NCBI GenBank assembly: GCA_905250125.1
Contig: CAJNOL010000586.1
Span: 1-64,000 of the forward strand
Direction: 5' to 3'
Source of the DNA: Rotaria sordida
Lineage: Eukaryota > Rotifera > Eurotatoria > Philodinida > Philodinidae
Length of the DNA stretch: 64,000 nt
Under the pieces are notes generated by a model. The model was not told the origin of the DNA and did no database searches. It saw only the letters and a list, made by a program, of their open reading frames with translations. Position 1 is the stretch's first letter, and each line of letters opens with the position of its first letter. This document shows positions 47,486-59,007 of this stretch, piece by piece. The translations under genes and the position numbers were made by a program.

Positions 47486-48110
47486 CAGAGTATTCCAAAA
47501 GTTTATCGGAAAAATAAAGGTAAATATTCCTTATATAATTCAATAGATTTAACTGTTTTTTATTATACGATAGTATGTTCGTTGAACTTTTTTTCACCTA
47601 GTTTTTGATAAATATCTTGGTCGAACCAGATTAAAATAAGATCAGACTTATTAGTGACTAAATTCAGGTCAATTTCAATGATGAAAAAGAAATTCTAATC
47701 GAATACAGAAAAGAAAGAACTAGATGTGGATTATAGTAAAGATAATTATAATGATTTTGTAAGACTGATATCGTTGCAAAAGAACAATGTACTGAAACAC
47801 TTTCAAAAATTTCACAAGAAAAATTCAACAAAAATTGTAAGGCTCGGTAAAATGAATGGTAATCAAATGAAATGACTTTTCATTTCAATAAACTTTTCAA
47901 TAAATTTATCATAAAATTTAATATTAATAGAATACTTTGAAAAGATTAGATTCAATTTAGAACGAGGACTGAGAATCATTATAAACTTTTTTTTTGTTCA
48001 ATCAAATTATACTAAATAAAACTTCAAAGACTACATTAGTATATTATGAAAAAAGTAATCAAATCGCTTGAATTTTTTAGGAGATGATTTACGTTTAATT
48101 TTCTAGCGGA
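47486..48110. mobile_element. Short DNA-transposon relic, copy 2
   Basis: Starts TA|cagagtattccaaaagttt. Its 47860-48090 segment matches the interior of the element at 42798-43298 in the same orientation (tttcatttcaat, gaatcattat, aaataaaacttcaaaga, gtaatcaaatcgcttgaatt). The right terminal repeat is not clear, so the end is approximate. Confidence 0.55.
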
Positions 48111-48581
48111 TTTCTCGGGCCTACTGCATTTTTGGTCTTTCGAATAACAGATCATCTTCATCATCAATATTTAGTTATTTTCAATCTTTCTATTGTTCGT
48201 AAAATCACAATTACTGATTTCTCTAAAACAAAAAAAAAACAACTATTTCCTATCGAATCTTTACCATTATAAGAACATTCCAAGATCAAAGTCTTATTTC
48301 CTAATTTTATGATTCTATCTTATTGCTTCGTCCTTCTACATGTAGACTTCTCTATAAAAATTTGTCGTAACAAATCAATGAAAACATTATTCTTTAAAGT
48401 GACATTTAGTGATTGCTCATATAATGGCATTAAGTCGAGTACCCTAAAGCAGCCAACATTTATTCGTCGGGTACAATTACCTGTGTTCGCTCTTCTCTCT
48501 GCTTCTATTGCTATCTCCATTTTTTTTTCTATTTCATTTCCATTGTTAAATTGATTTTCTTGCAGTTAAAACGTCTATAAA
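48111..48581. other. Intergenic, no gene seen
   Basis: Overlapping sense and antisense frames at 48309-48554 lack features. Probably the promoter region of the gene at 48582. Confidence 0.35.
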
Positions 48582-48863
48582 ATGCTCAAATCTTTCAAAG
48601 TTAGTGATATTGATAATGATTATGATGATAAGATTTTAGTAACAAAACTTAAATTAACAAAAAATGAATACAATGCAACAATACGTAATAAACTTGAACA
48701 TAATCGTCTTAAAATTATTAACAAACATATTAATGGTCATCATGACATAAATGCATGTAAATTACAATCGGCTATGCATGATTTTCGAAAATATTCAAAT
48801 TATAATCAAAGAACTGTTCGTAATGTTGACGAATTTTTTATGAATAGAAAGGTAAAATTTTGA
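48582..48863 (+). CDS. Small basic uncharacterised protein
   Basis: A single open frame of 93 aa, rich in Lys, Asn, His and Arg. No signal peptide or membrane segment. Codon use (A/T third positions, well-formed start) resembles the confirmed exons nearby. A possible GT donor (gtaaaa, 48852) lies just before the stop, so a longer spliced form cannot be excluded. I saw no acceptor that continues the frame. Aataaa signals follow near 49045. Family unknown. Confidence 0.5.
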   Translation: MLKSFKVSDIDNDYDDKILVTKLKLTKNEYNATIRNKLEHNRLKIINKHINGHHDINACKLQSAMHDFRKYSNYNQRTVRNVDEFFMNRKVKF

Positions 48864-49382
48864 CATGAAATTATTATTTAGTATTATTGGATTTTCTCAT
48901 TTAATTAACATTTAGATACATGTGAAAAAACGGAAGAATGTTTTTCTGTTTCGTATATTTATCCCGCCCCGGTTTTTTTTACTATTGAACTACTTAAGTG
49001 TCTCTTGAATAGAGTTTCTTTTTTTTTTTTGTAAATAAGAAAGGAAATAAATATCTTGAATACGTAAAAGAAAAATTAATTTGAAAAAGAATCAACACTA
49101 TGATTGATTCTTATATTTAAAACATGAAGCAATTGTACAAGAAAAAAAACAAGAATAAAATAAAAATAACATTAAAAATATTTTGTTTTTAAAACCTATT
49201 TTTATTATAAAATATTTTTCCTTCTCTCATCCTTGTTCTCTTTACCCCCCTGTAGTGAATAGAATGCCATACTCAATAGGTTGTTATAAATCTCAACATT
49301 TGATCTGAAATATTAAAAATTTCATAGTTTCATCATTTATTTTGTTTATTGCCCTTGAAAAATAAAATATTGATAAAAAAAA
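48864..49382. other. Intergenic, no gene seen
   Basis: AT-rich; holds polyadenylation-like signals of the upstream gene and the promoter of the next. Nothing else seen. Confidence 0.4.
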
Positions 49383-50667
49383 ATGTCAACACCATTTGAT
49401 CTACTTATATTTGGTCAACGAAAAATTGCTGCTACAGCTGGTTCATCGCTAAAACAAGAAACATTGACTAAAATTCGTCTTCGTATTGTACAACAAGTAT
49501 ATAATGATCGAAGACTTGTTTATCGAAATCGAGTTGAAACAAATCGACGAAATCTTGTTTTATCAACAATAGAAAATACACATAAACGTGAACAAGCTGT
49601 ACAACGAACTCAAAAAGAAAATGTATTAACTGATTTAAAACAAGAAAAATATACTATCGATAGTTGTCTTGCACTTTTACCATCGTATGAACCGATTGAT
49701 CTTACTGAACCGAAAGATGCCTATCGGTTTGGTGTACGAGTAAGTCATCAAACATGTAATTCTACTAGACATAAGACAAAAATAAAAAGAATTTTAAATT
49801 TTAAATGAAAGCTTAAATCTTTTTAATATTTAGGTTCAATCAGCTGGTCCTCATGTTCGTTCACGTGCACCTGAAATTCATTCGGCTTCAATTCGTTCTA
49901 ATCGTGAAAATAATCAATCTCGTGCTAAATCTGCAGCAGCACATCCTCGATCACATACTGCACCTGTTCACATTTCTTATCATGATGATATTGAAAATGA
50001 TGATGAAGAAATGTCAACATCTATTTCACGTATAACATCAAGTAAAATTTCAAATGGTCGTTTAACATCTGCTATTTCAAATGCAGATTTACTTCAACAT
50101 TCACCTGAATCACCTACAGATAATCCTGATATAATAACATCAAGTATTTCACCACCTATGCATCGTATAACATGGCCAGTTAGATTAAAAGTTTTTGCGT
50201 TACAAAATGAAGATGAAACTCGTCAACAATTTTTAAATTGGCTTGCTGAAAAACGTAAAAATAAACGAAGAGAATCAACAAAACAATATTTTGATCTTGA
50301 ACTTGAACGAAAATATCAAGAATCAATTCGACGACGAAAAGAAATCGAAAGTTTTATTACACCAGATATAATTGAAGAACATATTATAAATGATCCGATT
50401 TTTGCTAAACGTTATCGACAATTACAATTAGCTATTCGTGCTGGTAAAGTTCCAAATTATGATCCAAAAGATCATGAACTGAATATAATAATGACAAAAT
50501 CTAAAATTGAACGTGTACGAACAGCACTTATTACAGCTAAACAATCACAAATAAAAAATTTTTATCAAAATCAACAAAGAATTAATAATGCTATTTTATC
50601 AAAACGTATTGAAAATTTTTTAAAACATCTTGCTGAATTTAATGAAGAACATGAACAACAAATTTAA
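49383..50667 (+). CDS. Uncharacterised charged helical protein
   Basis: Two exons, 49383-49739 and 49834-50667 (94-nt intron), encode 396 aa. I do not recognise the family. Residues about 20-90 are helical and very rich in Arg/Gln/Glu. Residues about 120-200 are disordered (Ser, His, Pro, Arg). From about 215 there is a conserved-looking globular or helical part: ITWPVRLKVFALQNEDETRQ, WLAEKRKNKRRES, then an extended Glu/Lys/Arg helix and a C-terminal helix ending EEHEQQI. No signal peptide or membrane segment. The composition resembles metazoan coiled-coil axonemal or sperm proteins, but no motif proves this. Confidence 0.75.
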
Positions 50668-52297
50668 TTAATAAATTGAACTATTTCGATTGAAAATTTA
50701 TTAATATTCTATACAAAATGGTAGATTAAAACTTGAAGTTTTTAATATCCAAAAAAATAATTTTATCCTTGATTTCATATGTCTTCTTTCCTTTTTCTTT
50801 AATGACCATGATGGCAAATCTAGACATAATAAAAAGAAAACGCTTCTCAGTAAAGCTCCTTCGGGAATAAAATATGAAATTCACTCACATACTTCATATA
50901 AACTAAAAGATATTTTTATTATACATATATATTTGATGTACTAAACAAAATAAATTTAAATATTGCAGCAAATAGAATAAGAAATATCAAAACATGGTCA
51001 TATACTGTTTATTTAATAATGATCAATACTGGTGAGAATGTAAAAATGTCGTTCTTAAAAATTCATTATATGATTGAAATCTTATAAGTTTTAATGTATA
51101 AAATCAAATAGAGTACTTAAGTAATCTATGATAAATAATTGACTTTCACTTTTATTAAAAACACATAAGTGGTTGTTTTAGCTTGTGGCGTAAAAGAAAG
51201 AAAAAAAAAGTGCCTATCAATCATCATAATATAATAAGATAAAATGTAATTAATATAGATTAAATTAACCCTTTCTTGCTTTTGGCTAAATCTGACAGTT
51301 TGGGAGGACAATTCGCTCAATAACATCAATCTTATGGCTGCTAATATACATAGGAAAAATTTGAAGCAAACACATCAAACACCAATATATTAAATACGTA
51401 ATATATTCGGTATTCGTTTTTTATTTGAAAAAACTTTTGAAATTTGCAACAAAACAGGCACGACAACATGATTTATGTGAATGCATCAACACCACATTTA
51501 CGTTGTAGGGGTGTAGGTGTGACTGAACATATTGTTCGCCTATCCATCTAACCTTTCAGATAGACTTTAATTCTAAATGTCTCATAGTTGAAGAGAACCA
51601 AATTTTTATTACATGGTCTCCATAGGGCACGAAACGATTAACAACAATAAGCAGCCATAGATAACTGTTTATCGTTATTTTATTTCTTAGAAATGTTGTG
51701 CTATCAAGATTTGTTACATTACAACTTCAACTAACGAGGGAACATATTTGAGTGTCCTCGCTGAGAACCAGTTTAAAACCATTCTATTCTTCAGAGACCG
51801 TGATGAATATATCTAATATCGAATGACTATCATTTGCCCCAAATTGTGGTTCCCTGAATTAACCCCCAAATCATATCCCCATTTGGGGAAAAAATAGCAA
51901 TTGATATAAATTCTGGTCACCAAATGGGGATTTTAGTTTTGAGGAATTTTTGATTTGGGGATATTTTTCATAAGATACACTATATATATACTGTAATTCA
52001 GCAGCATCTTGGTTCTTGTACTACGCTGTATCAACTAGAATAAAATTTTTTAGCATGATCATTCGATGCTTATCATTTGTCCCACACTGGTCACCACAAA
52101 TGCATCCCAAAAAATCCCCATTTGGGGATTTTTTTCTCATGAAATATATTATACATCCTGTAGGTCAATACCGTTCTTTTTCTCTTTCAAGATCGCATTA
52201 CCAAAAATAACACTTTCCAAGTCATATCTATTGGAATTGTTCAGTTCGAATTAGCTAAACATAATAACAAGAGTTCTATGATGAATCTGGTGACCAG
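50668..52297. other. Intergenic; tandem repeat beside the gap
   Basis: 50668-51780 shows no gene. The right part holds repeated CCCCATTTGGGG-type palindromes (listed separately) and runs into the assembly gap. Confidence 0.45.
51795..52297. repeat. CCCCATTTGGGG-containing repeat units at an assembly gap
   Basis: Two related units of about 240 nt (about 51815-51950 and 52060-52190) share tatcatttg.ccca, ccccatttgggga and neighbouring AT-rich text. The motif is self-complementary and partial copies (ccaaatgggg, gatttgggga) occur at 51920 and 51953. The series stops at the run of N, suggesting the repeat caused the gap. Confidence 0.65.
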
Positions 52298-52397
52298 NNN
52301 NNNNNNNNNNNNNNNNNNNNNNNNNNNNNNNNNNNNNNNNNNNNNNNNNNNNNNNNNNNNNNNNNNNNNNNNNNNNNNNNNNNNNNNNNNNNNNNNN
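52298..52397. other. Assembly gap (100 N)
   Basis: One hundred consecutive N. The round length suggests a scaffolding placeholder of unknown true size. Confidence 0.98.
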
Positions 52398-54048
52398 TCA
52401 CAGTTAGATAGTTCATCATTTCATTAAATATAAATAGATTTTTCTTACATATTTAAGGATCAATCTACTTTTAAAAAGAATTTAATTTAAATTCTAAATT
52501 TAATTCCATTGTCATCTTGAGTAAAGTGTTAATATGTATTTAAATGAATAGCGCAAGCAAGAGCAAGAGCATAAGAAGAAAAAAACGAATACAAGAGAAA
52601 AAAAACAGAATAGGAAAATAAGATAAAGAGAACATCGAAAAAAAAACGAGCTAATCACTCTCATATTACAAAACTCGAAACGGAAAAAACCCCAAAAAAA
52701 AGGTGTTGGAAGAGGCTAACGCATTTGCTCTTCGATATATAAGAGAAAATTAATTTAATATCTGCCAATCTTGATGCAAAACAAAAAATGCTTTTAGAAA
52801 AAAAAAATAGAAAATATGGAATAAATGGGTAAAGATTGAGCGAGATTCCTTAACCAGAATTAACACATCAACAGAAAGAACATACCTAGAAAATAAAAAA
52901 CAAAAAAGAAAAAGAATGGTCGCACTAGTTTTTCTTCAAAATCAATTATAATCTTTGACTACCTGATTCTCAAAGAAAAAAAAGAACATCAAAAACAAAC
53001 GCATAGATAGATTAATTAGATTTTATATCAATATCACAGCGGCCAGCCTCTTGAGCTCATTTCTCACACGACTATTCACTTTCAACAACAAAAAACAAAT
53101 ATGACAATTTATGTTAAATAAAGGCTATTTAAAACAAGTGCATGATGATTATTTTTGGTTAATGTTACGATAAAACCATCACATTGAAATCTGTAAATAC
53201 CATTGAGACGCCACTAGTTTTTTCATGAACTTACTTGATCCATATTTTAATGAATAATTTTCTCATATTAAGAGAAGTTCATTGATGATATGTGAATTCA
53301 AAGCGCACATTGTATTCAAATTCAAATGAGTCATTTGTTTCCATTGAATAGAAATAAAGAAATAAATTAAATGAAGTGGTTTCACTATTCCATTCTCTTC
53401 GAATTTTTTCATGGAATAGTTTTAAGCCAATCGATCGAATTTTTTCATTTAATGAACAAAAAGGAAAACTAAAGAACGCCTGGTTCAATTGTATATTTTC
53501 ACAAAAAAACCATTCTATAAATTTTTTTACAAGAATCCTATTCCAAAGACAAATATCTCTGGAACAATAAAGAGATTTCGATATCTGATTCATGCATATA
53601 TTTGTGTCTGCAGTTTTCAATATAACGTAACGAATGACAACGTTTACATAAACAAAAACATAACCTTCAAATCAACAAAAAATGGACTAGAATGAGAATG
53701 TTTATGTGATCAAAAAAACAACAATCTTTATATTAAAAAAATCTGACTAAGAGTTTTCAGAATGCAAAACGACACCTTTGGATGAAAGACAAAAAGATCT
53801 GAATAACAGTATTCAAAATGAAGAAAAACAAGTTTTCATATAAAAAAAGACCTGAATGAACACTTTCAGAATACAAAAAAGCTTTAGATAAACGAAAAAA
53901 AATCTAAAGAACAGTGTTCAGGATGAAAGAAAACAAATGTTTAGATCAACAAAAAAAAAAGAGTTGAATAGGAATGTTTACGAACAAAAAATAATAAACA
54001 TGATTGATCACCATAATTACTGCATCATAAACATTAATCTTTAATCAT
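52398..54048. other. Intergenic, A-rich; no gene seen
   Basis: Very A-rich on the + strand. The frames at 53279-53695 overlap on both strands and look like shadows. The degenerate tandem repeat at 53700-53990 is listed separately. Confidence 0.4.
53700..53990. repeat. Degenerate tandem repeat of about 60 nt
   Basis: About five copies of a unit containing aaaaaa(g)atctgaa(t), (aaca)gt.ttcag(a)atg and aaaacaa.ttta follow one another (for example gaccTGAATgaacactttcagaatac, tctaaagaacagtgttcagg). Divergence is high. Non-coding. Confidence 0.55.
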
Positions 54049-54605
54049 TCAATCAATTGCAAGACTTTTAACAATTCGTTGAATTTGTCGAATACCTGCA
54101 TTACGCCAATTATTTCGCTAAACATAAAAAAAAGAAGATTTTTCTAAAGCCAAAACAGTGAAAAAAATAGCGTTTTTCATAATTAATATGTTTGTTGAAT
54201 GGTATGCTTGCTTGTTTAGATCGTCCATTCGGGCCTGTAGTCTAAAAAACTCAATATTAACTTTGAGTAAAAAATGATTCTGAAAATATCGACGTACCTC
54301 GAAGAACACGATCATCTTATCCTTTTGAGGATTTAATATCAATTGAAGCACATTATTTTTGTCGTTTGTAAATAATTCCATCGACTTGATTGTTTTCCAA
54401 AAATGTACAACATCACGATTCTAATTTCAAGAATAAATAAGCTATATTTAAAGAAGCATGCTATTTCTACTTTGTCTTCAGATAAGCTGAATTTTTGATA
54501 TTTGATCTACCACATTACCATGAATTTCAACATGTCGGACTCATCATTCATTTGTTGTTGATAGCTTTTAAAAGCACCAAAGAAAGAATCTTGATTATTC
54601 GACAT
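54049..54605 (-). CDS. Small uncharacterised protein with a GC-AG intron
   Basis: Four exons, 54605-54519, 54420-54298, 54241-54212 and 54117-54049, encode 102 aa. The start sits directly after an acceptor-like tttttcag, so a 5' untranslated exon upstream is likely. The order is MSNNQDSFFGAFKSYQQQ, a helical VHFWKTIKSMELF, a beta-like VLQLILNPQKDKMIVFFETT, then GPNGRSKQRNNWRNAG and the helix IRQIQRIVKSLAID. The last intron joins in frame only with a GC donor (gcaagc, 54211-54206), a known minor donor class with the right consensus. No other GT in reach gives an open frame. Family unknown; no signal peptide; possibly nucleic-acid or actin binding from its basic end, but that is a guess. Confidence 0.6.
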
Positions 54606-55700
54606 CTGAAAAAAGCAAAGTAAAAATCAAATAATGGATTAAAATATTTAAATATATATGAACTCAAAGAGACAGGTTCACTTCATATGAAAGTGATGAA
54701 TCGATTAAATGAATGAAACGTTCATGTTATACTACATATCAGATGATGCTTTTCTCTTTCTTTGTCTCTATTTACAACAAGAATAATAATAGTGATTAAT
54801 GAAAAATAAAAAAACCAATTATATCACTACTGTCTACGTATTCGTTCATATGTTTTCAAGGTAAAAATCTTTGACTAATTTTTATCTGAATATCTGACTA
54901 ATATTTTCGCGAGCAAAAAAAAAAAAGAAATAAAAAAGAGTGTTTCGACAAAACATTTTAAAGCTAGGTAATTTCATTTTGAAGCTGATTAATGCACATC
55001 AATTCGATTCAATCTTGGAATAAATCGATGAATTATGATCTTCTACAAGTTCTATAATTTAATAAGATGGATGCTTCAAACCCCAATAAATACCAAAAAC
55101 CACTTTTTAATTCACTTAAACTATTATGATTTATCTATCGCATATTTCTAAACCTCATCAACTCGAACTTTTGGATAATAGAAATACAACATCAGAGGTA
55201 TTTCTTTAGAAACCGAATTCATATTAGCTTGTGTGTTGGAAAATACTTATTATATCATAAATAAATTTTATTCTATTGAATCAAGTTATTTCGATACACA
55301 TTTAGCTATTTTGTTCTTTATTTCTTAATTGAGTTTTCTCATAAAATTTTGTACACTATGTGATGTCTGTCAGTTGCATAGATCTTGATGGTCGTCGAAA
55401 ATCTATCATCACCCCAGCCTGACCAGCTGTAAAGGAAAGCTACCGTGATGCTCTATAAAAAAAAAACTTGTTGACGCTGCGATAGTATTCAAAAGAATGT
55501 TTCAATTTTCAAGACCGTGATGCGTTTGAACTAGAACTACTACTCTTAGTGATCAGATCTGTAAAATCTTACAATATTGCATATATGGACGCTGACATTC
55601 TGAACAAGTTCATGAGTTTTTAAAATTTTTTCTTAAAAAAAAAACAACCACGACAGTGTCGCTATGCGCATCTGTGTTTAGTTATTTGAGTGTAATACCA
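54606..55700. other. Intergenic, no gene seen
   Basis: AT-rich; should include a possible 5' exon and the promoter of the gene ending at 54605. No repeat recognised. Confidence 0.4.
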
Positions 55701-56472
55701 GGAATATGTCCCCCGGCAAAAAAATAGTTTTGCCTTGTATTTCGAATTTATTGTCACGATAAAGATATATTTTTTAAAAACCAATTACATATTCTGAAAG
55801 CCCGGAGAGTTTTATATCACCCTGTATAAATAGGTTTTAGTTTCGACTTATTCATTAGCAAAATAAATTGAGGACAACGAAAGCATCTTTATGTTCAGAT
55901 GCCCATAGATACGATTTTGCCTCCTCAACCAGTTTTTTAAACTTTTCGTCACTATGGAATCACCTTTTGAGAAAAGTGATTGTATATTCTGATAGCGCTT
56001 CAAATTCTCTATCACCTTATGTATTAATGCAGTGTCTTGAATTTAAGTAGCGAAAAAAATACAGATTTTTGCTATTTGTCGATTCAAAGTACGTTCATTG
56101 TACTCAAAATTCTTTTCAGCATATTAATGCAAGAAAAAAGATAAATATACAGAGAGATAGAGAATTTTACGCTCTATCGGAATCTCTAATGGCTTTTTAG
56201 AAAACGTGATTCTATAGTGATGAAAAATTTTAAAAACTATTTTTGATGACAGCGAAAAAATCAAGTCTGTGGGAATGTGGACATGAGGGTGCTTTCATTA
56301 TATTCAAATTTTTTTAGTAATGAGTAGGTATGAATTGAAAGCTAATGATATAGAGTGATAGAAAACTCTACGGGCTTTCAGAATATTAATTGGTTTTTAA
56401 AAAATATGTCTTTATAGTGACAATAAATTTGAAATACAAGGCAAAACTATCTTTTTCCAGCAGGAATATATC
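55701..56472. mobile_element. Foldback element with two-unit arms
   Basis: The left arm (about 55701-56030) and right arm (about 56125-56472) are inverted copies: tagttttgccttgtatttc on the left, its complement at about 56430-56450; ccaatta.atattctgaaagccc on both; tttttaaa.tttt.tcactat.gaatcac on both. Within each arm a unit built on tcac.at...atattctga.ag...tatcacc occurs twice, about 199 nt apart, so there are four units in a 2+2 inverted plan. No coding capacity. Confidence 0.78.
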
Positions 56473-58602
56473 TGTTTAAGTGATAGAAATAAGTCGTTCA
56501 AAAGTTAAACTCATCTCGTAAAAACTTAAAATGTTTAGTACATTTCATGTGTCTTTAGTTTGGGTGCATTAGACGATTGAGTACATAAATATGTTTTGGC
56601 CGTTTACTCGGCTAATGTTTCAGCATATATATTGTTTTTTACGATCTACGAAGGTTGACATTGGTTTGTTCTTTCTTAAAACACGACAAGCTGTATGATA
56701 TGACTCTACTAACAGCAGTTATATTTCTCACAAAATACAAATAAAAATTTGCTTGGATCATTCACTATTTATTATAAACCTGTTCTATTGAATCTTGCTC
56801 TTCTTTCAGTCTTCGTTGTATAGGTTTCGTCAGTCATATTTGTACACATTTAGTGATGCATATTTAGGTTATCTTTAGATTGTATTCATGAGGAATTTCG
56901 TTTCATTTGTAACTAAGGTCTACGATTCTTGAATTTCTAAAAAATTGTTCAGAATAAAACTTGTTAATGAACAAAATTTGGTTAGAAAGTTTCTGATAAA
57001 ATACATATTGATAATATAGTATATCATAGAAGGATATTGAGCAAATGGTTATCTATGTCTCACTGAACGTGTCTATCGAGTTATTCTCCTTCTCTTTGAT
57101 CATTATTCTATGCATATCTATTATTACGAAATATACTATTGTATATTGTGAACTAAAGAGAGAAGAACATTTTTCTTAAGCAGGCGAATAAAAGCATACG
57201 ATGGGTGCGAGGAGCGGTCGGAAATTTCACACATCTATTTTGTTCGTTCTGTTTCAATTTCAATCCCTCGACACCCATCAAATTTCGAGCACTCGGATAC
57301 AGTGTTCTATCGACGACTCATTGTCGACTCGTCGTAGATATTTCGACACCTCGGTATGGATCGAAATTTCGAGTACTCCGAGAGAAATCACCTATCGAAA
57401 TAATACTACTGATTCCTCTTCTAACATATTTCAATCATTCAATTAAAACAAACATATTGAAAGGATCATTTTGAGTGCTTCAAAAGAGTCAAACCGATCA
57501 TAATAACAGTTTTGACAGATAAGCCTATAATCTTGATCATGTGAAACTTCTTCAAAATCCGGTTTTAAAATATTCTTTATTTTTATTGAATAATATTAGT
57601 AGAGTTATCCAAGTTTGCTTCATAATTCACGTTAATTTCAGAATTTTCTGGTCAAAATTTATCGTCCACCGATTGAAACTAAAACTAAAATTCACCTGCG
57701 TTATTGACTAAGACATAATAATAATGAATTTTCACGTTGTGAATTTAAAAAAAATTACTAAATATTGACCTTATGCTTCTCCGTGCAAATCGGTTGGTTA
57801 TCACATATTGCACGTCATATTTATTCAATAAATAATTTATACGGAATCTTAAATTTAAAAAATTCTTGTGTCACTTATAGAGATATAAAAAGTTTTTCTA
57901 TCTTGATGAATTTTTTTTAATGATAAAAAATTTTTCTCGACAAAAAACATTATTTTTATTGTTCAAAAAATAATCTTTTTTGTTTGAATAAAAAATATTA
58001 TTTCTAATGTTTAAAAAAATTTTTCTCTCTGGACAAAAAAAATATTATTTTCAGTTTTCAAAAAATAAAATCAAAAGTTAGAAAGCATGAAAATGAATAA
58101 TAAGTACTATCTTCTTATGAATTAAAAAGATCGTTTTGATATGAGAATAATAGTTCATATTTAGATCAACTGTTCGACGAAAGTGAATCGTAAGTACTCA
58201 TGTTCAAATCTACTTCTCCGCATATATTCCATGGGTTTCGACGGCTCGAAATTTATATTCGATGGATTTGGACAACTCGCAATTGAGACATCTCGAAGAC
58301 AAAAATTCTTTTTTTTTCGATTAAATTCCGATCCATCGGAAACGACCATTCGAGCGGTTGAAAACTGATAGTAAAAACAACCTATCATCGAGCCCTCGAC
58401 CCATCGGAAAATTGCAATCCGAGGATCGATTTGAAATTTCGATGCCCAACGGAAGCCAAAATTGACACGTCGAAATACCTATTGGATAGCCAGTTGGTTT
58501 CTCTCTTGATATGCACATTCACTATTTTTATGCACAATAACCTATAACAAGAAGTCTTTTATTAAAAAGAAAAAACATATATTGCAACATATCTCATGAT
58601 TG
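56473..58602. other. Intergenic, repeats only
   Basis: 57190-57400 and 58160-58480 are unusually rich in TCGA/CpG-containing motifs (tcgaaatttcga and relatives), unlike the surrounding AT-rich DNA, and may be older repeat copies. 57915-58070 is a two-copy tandem of aaaatttttctc / gacaaaaaa / attatttt. The open frames here follow the repeats and lack protein features. Confidence 0.45.
57915..58070. repeat. Two-copy AT-rich tandem repeat
   Basis: The block aaaaaatttttctc...gacaaaaaa...attattttt...ttcaaaaaataa occurs at about 57926-57972 and again at about 58014-58068. Confidence 0.45.
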
Positions 58603-59007
58603 TATGAACATGAACTAGATAAAGTAAATTCGAATACAAATAATCAATTAATTTTAACCAATTCAGAAAAATATTCATCATTATCATCTTTATTTTTTCC
58701 TGAAGTAAATTTAGATGATAACCCATCAGACCAATATGTTCAATATTAATGAAAAGCATCTCTATGTGTATCGCATACTTATGACGCAGAATTTTTTGAT
58801 CGTGTGAGTTAATCGATTTTATATAGAAAATAACGTGTACAAAATAGTGCAAATTATTTTCAGTTTCACATCAATTATTATGGTGAAATTGAACAAGAAG
58901 ATTTATTTCTAGCTTCTATTAGATCGATTTCAACAAAAACAAATGGAATAGAAAATAAATTGTCAAGTTTATTTTCACAGCGAATAATAACAAAGATAAA
59001 CAATTAA
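58603..59007 (+). pseudogene. Possible gene fragment, unrecognised
   Basis: Two stretches have protein-like composition. 58603-58749 reads YEHELDKVNSN, then KYSSLSSLFFPEVNLDDNPS. 58864-59007 reads FHINYYGEIEQEDLFLASI and on. A 14-nt exon at 58791-58804 (EFFDR), with AG and GT on its flanks, would join the second part in frame. No start codon is found and the first piece ends in a stop. It may be a remnant of a transposon or a host gene. Confidence 0.3.

Noticed and set aside
57201-57474. 81-89 aa frames in a TCGA-rich patch
   Set aside because: Overlapping frames are open because of motif composition; no domain or splice signal.
58562-58852. 96-aa minus frame
   Set aside because: The opposite strand has the more protein-like composition here; treated as a shadow of the possible plus-strand fragment.
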